In this document: piece after piece, positions 63,936 through 64,000 of the stretch
Numbering within the stretch: the first letter of the stretch is position 1
Layout: every line of letters starts with the position of its first letter
Assembly (NCBI RefSeq): GCF_009827615.1
Contig: NZ_WTYU01000002.1
Coordinates: forward strand, 665,020 to 729,019
DNA length: 64,000 nt
Source: Allopontixanthobacter confluentis
GTDB taxonomy: Bacteria > Pseudomonadota > Alphaproteobacteria > Sphingomonadales > Sphingomonadaceae
Direction of reading: 5' to 3'
Notes under the pieces: model-generated
Told to the model about the DNA's origin: nothing
What the model saw: only the letters and a program-made list of their open reading frames with translations
The model's database searches: none
Translations under genes and position numbers: made by a program

Positions 63936-64000
63936 GTGAGCGATATTTTTCTGGGCCTTGGCGCCAATGGCGAAAGGCAGAGCCTCAATCTTTCCCGTGC
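63936..64000 (+). CDS. HerA-like (DUF853) ATPase, N-terminal fragment
   Basis: Only 21 codons are visible before the window ends, beginning with GTG: SDIFLGLGANGERQSLNLSR. This opening resembles the start of the YjgR/DUF853 HerA-like ATPases, where the Walker A motif would follow a few residues later. The upstream 115 bases are divergent from pabBC. The call is tentative because of the short length. Confidence 0.5.
   Translation, partial: MSDIFLGLGANGERQSLNLSR

Overview
The window looks like chromosome of a GC-rich alphaproteobacterium, most probably a sphingomonad (Erythrobacteraceae-like). This is inferred from the codon use, the Sphingomonadales-type exopolysaccharide and exosortase-A-associated genes, the rnd-lptC-lptA order and the single-copy housekeeping genes. 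I see no rRNA, tRNA, CRISPR array, insertion sequence or phage gene.

Region 1 (1-20837) is a capsule/exopolysaccharide locus. A leftward operon makes and uses GDP-L-fucose: gmd, a bacterial STELLO (DUF288)-like glycosyltransferase, a partner gene broken by an in-frame amber codon, fcl and a WcaI-like glycosyltransferase cut by the window edge. Diverging from it is a rightward assembly operon: WcaJ-like initiating phosphotransferase, a small membrane protein, a Wzy/ligase-type polymerase, a GumB/Wza-like export lipoprotein, a Wzc-type co-polymerase/tyrosine kinase and a TPR protein. Decoration genes follow on both strands: a WcaF-like acetyltransferase, a GT4, a GT2, a GT2-polysaccharide deacetylase fusion, an ABC exporter and a GT2-methyltransferase fusion. 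No obvious Wzx flippase is present.

Region 2 (20871-29690) is housekeeping: rnd-lptC-lptA (LPS transport and RNA processing), ung, and gltBD (glutamate synthase).

Region 3 (29881-35078) is a second surface-glycan segment: an unknown membrane protein, an exosortase-A-associated glycosyltransferase, a small membrane protein, an exosortase-A-associated O-glycosylation ligase and an acyltransferase-3 protein. The exosortase itself is not in the window.

Region 4 (35213-52085) is mainly metabolism and envelope: MaoC hydratase, two thiolases, CaiB-type CoA transferase and acyl-CoA dehydrogenase, PHA depolymerase, ABC exporter, M13 metallopeptidase, UppP, phenylalanine hydroxylase, PPK2 and several small Ala/Glu-rich lipoproteins.

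Region 5 (52206-64000) holds recQ, an SPFH-protein/ribbon-helix-helix pair behind a 36-bp palindrome, a beta-helix protein, a DksA-type zinc finger, psd, ribA, xthA, lolA, rpmG, arfB, an RluA-family pseudouridine synthase, a pabB-pabC fusion and the first codons of a HerA-like ATPase.

The points most worth a second look are the STELLO gene and its amber-split partner inside the fucose operon, the two fused glycosyltransferases, a terminator hairpin that contains the next gene's start codon, the SPFH/RHH operator, and short tandem repeats both in-frame in several genes and in two intergenic regions.
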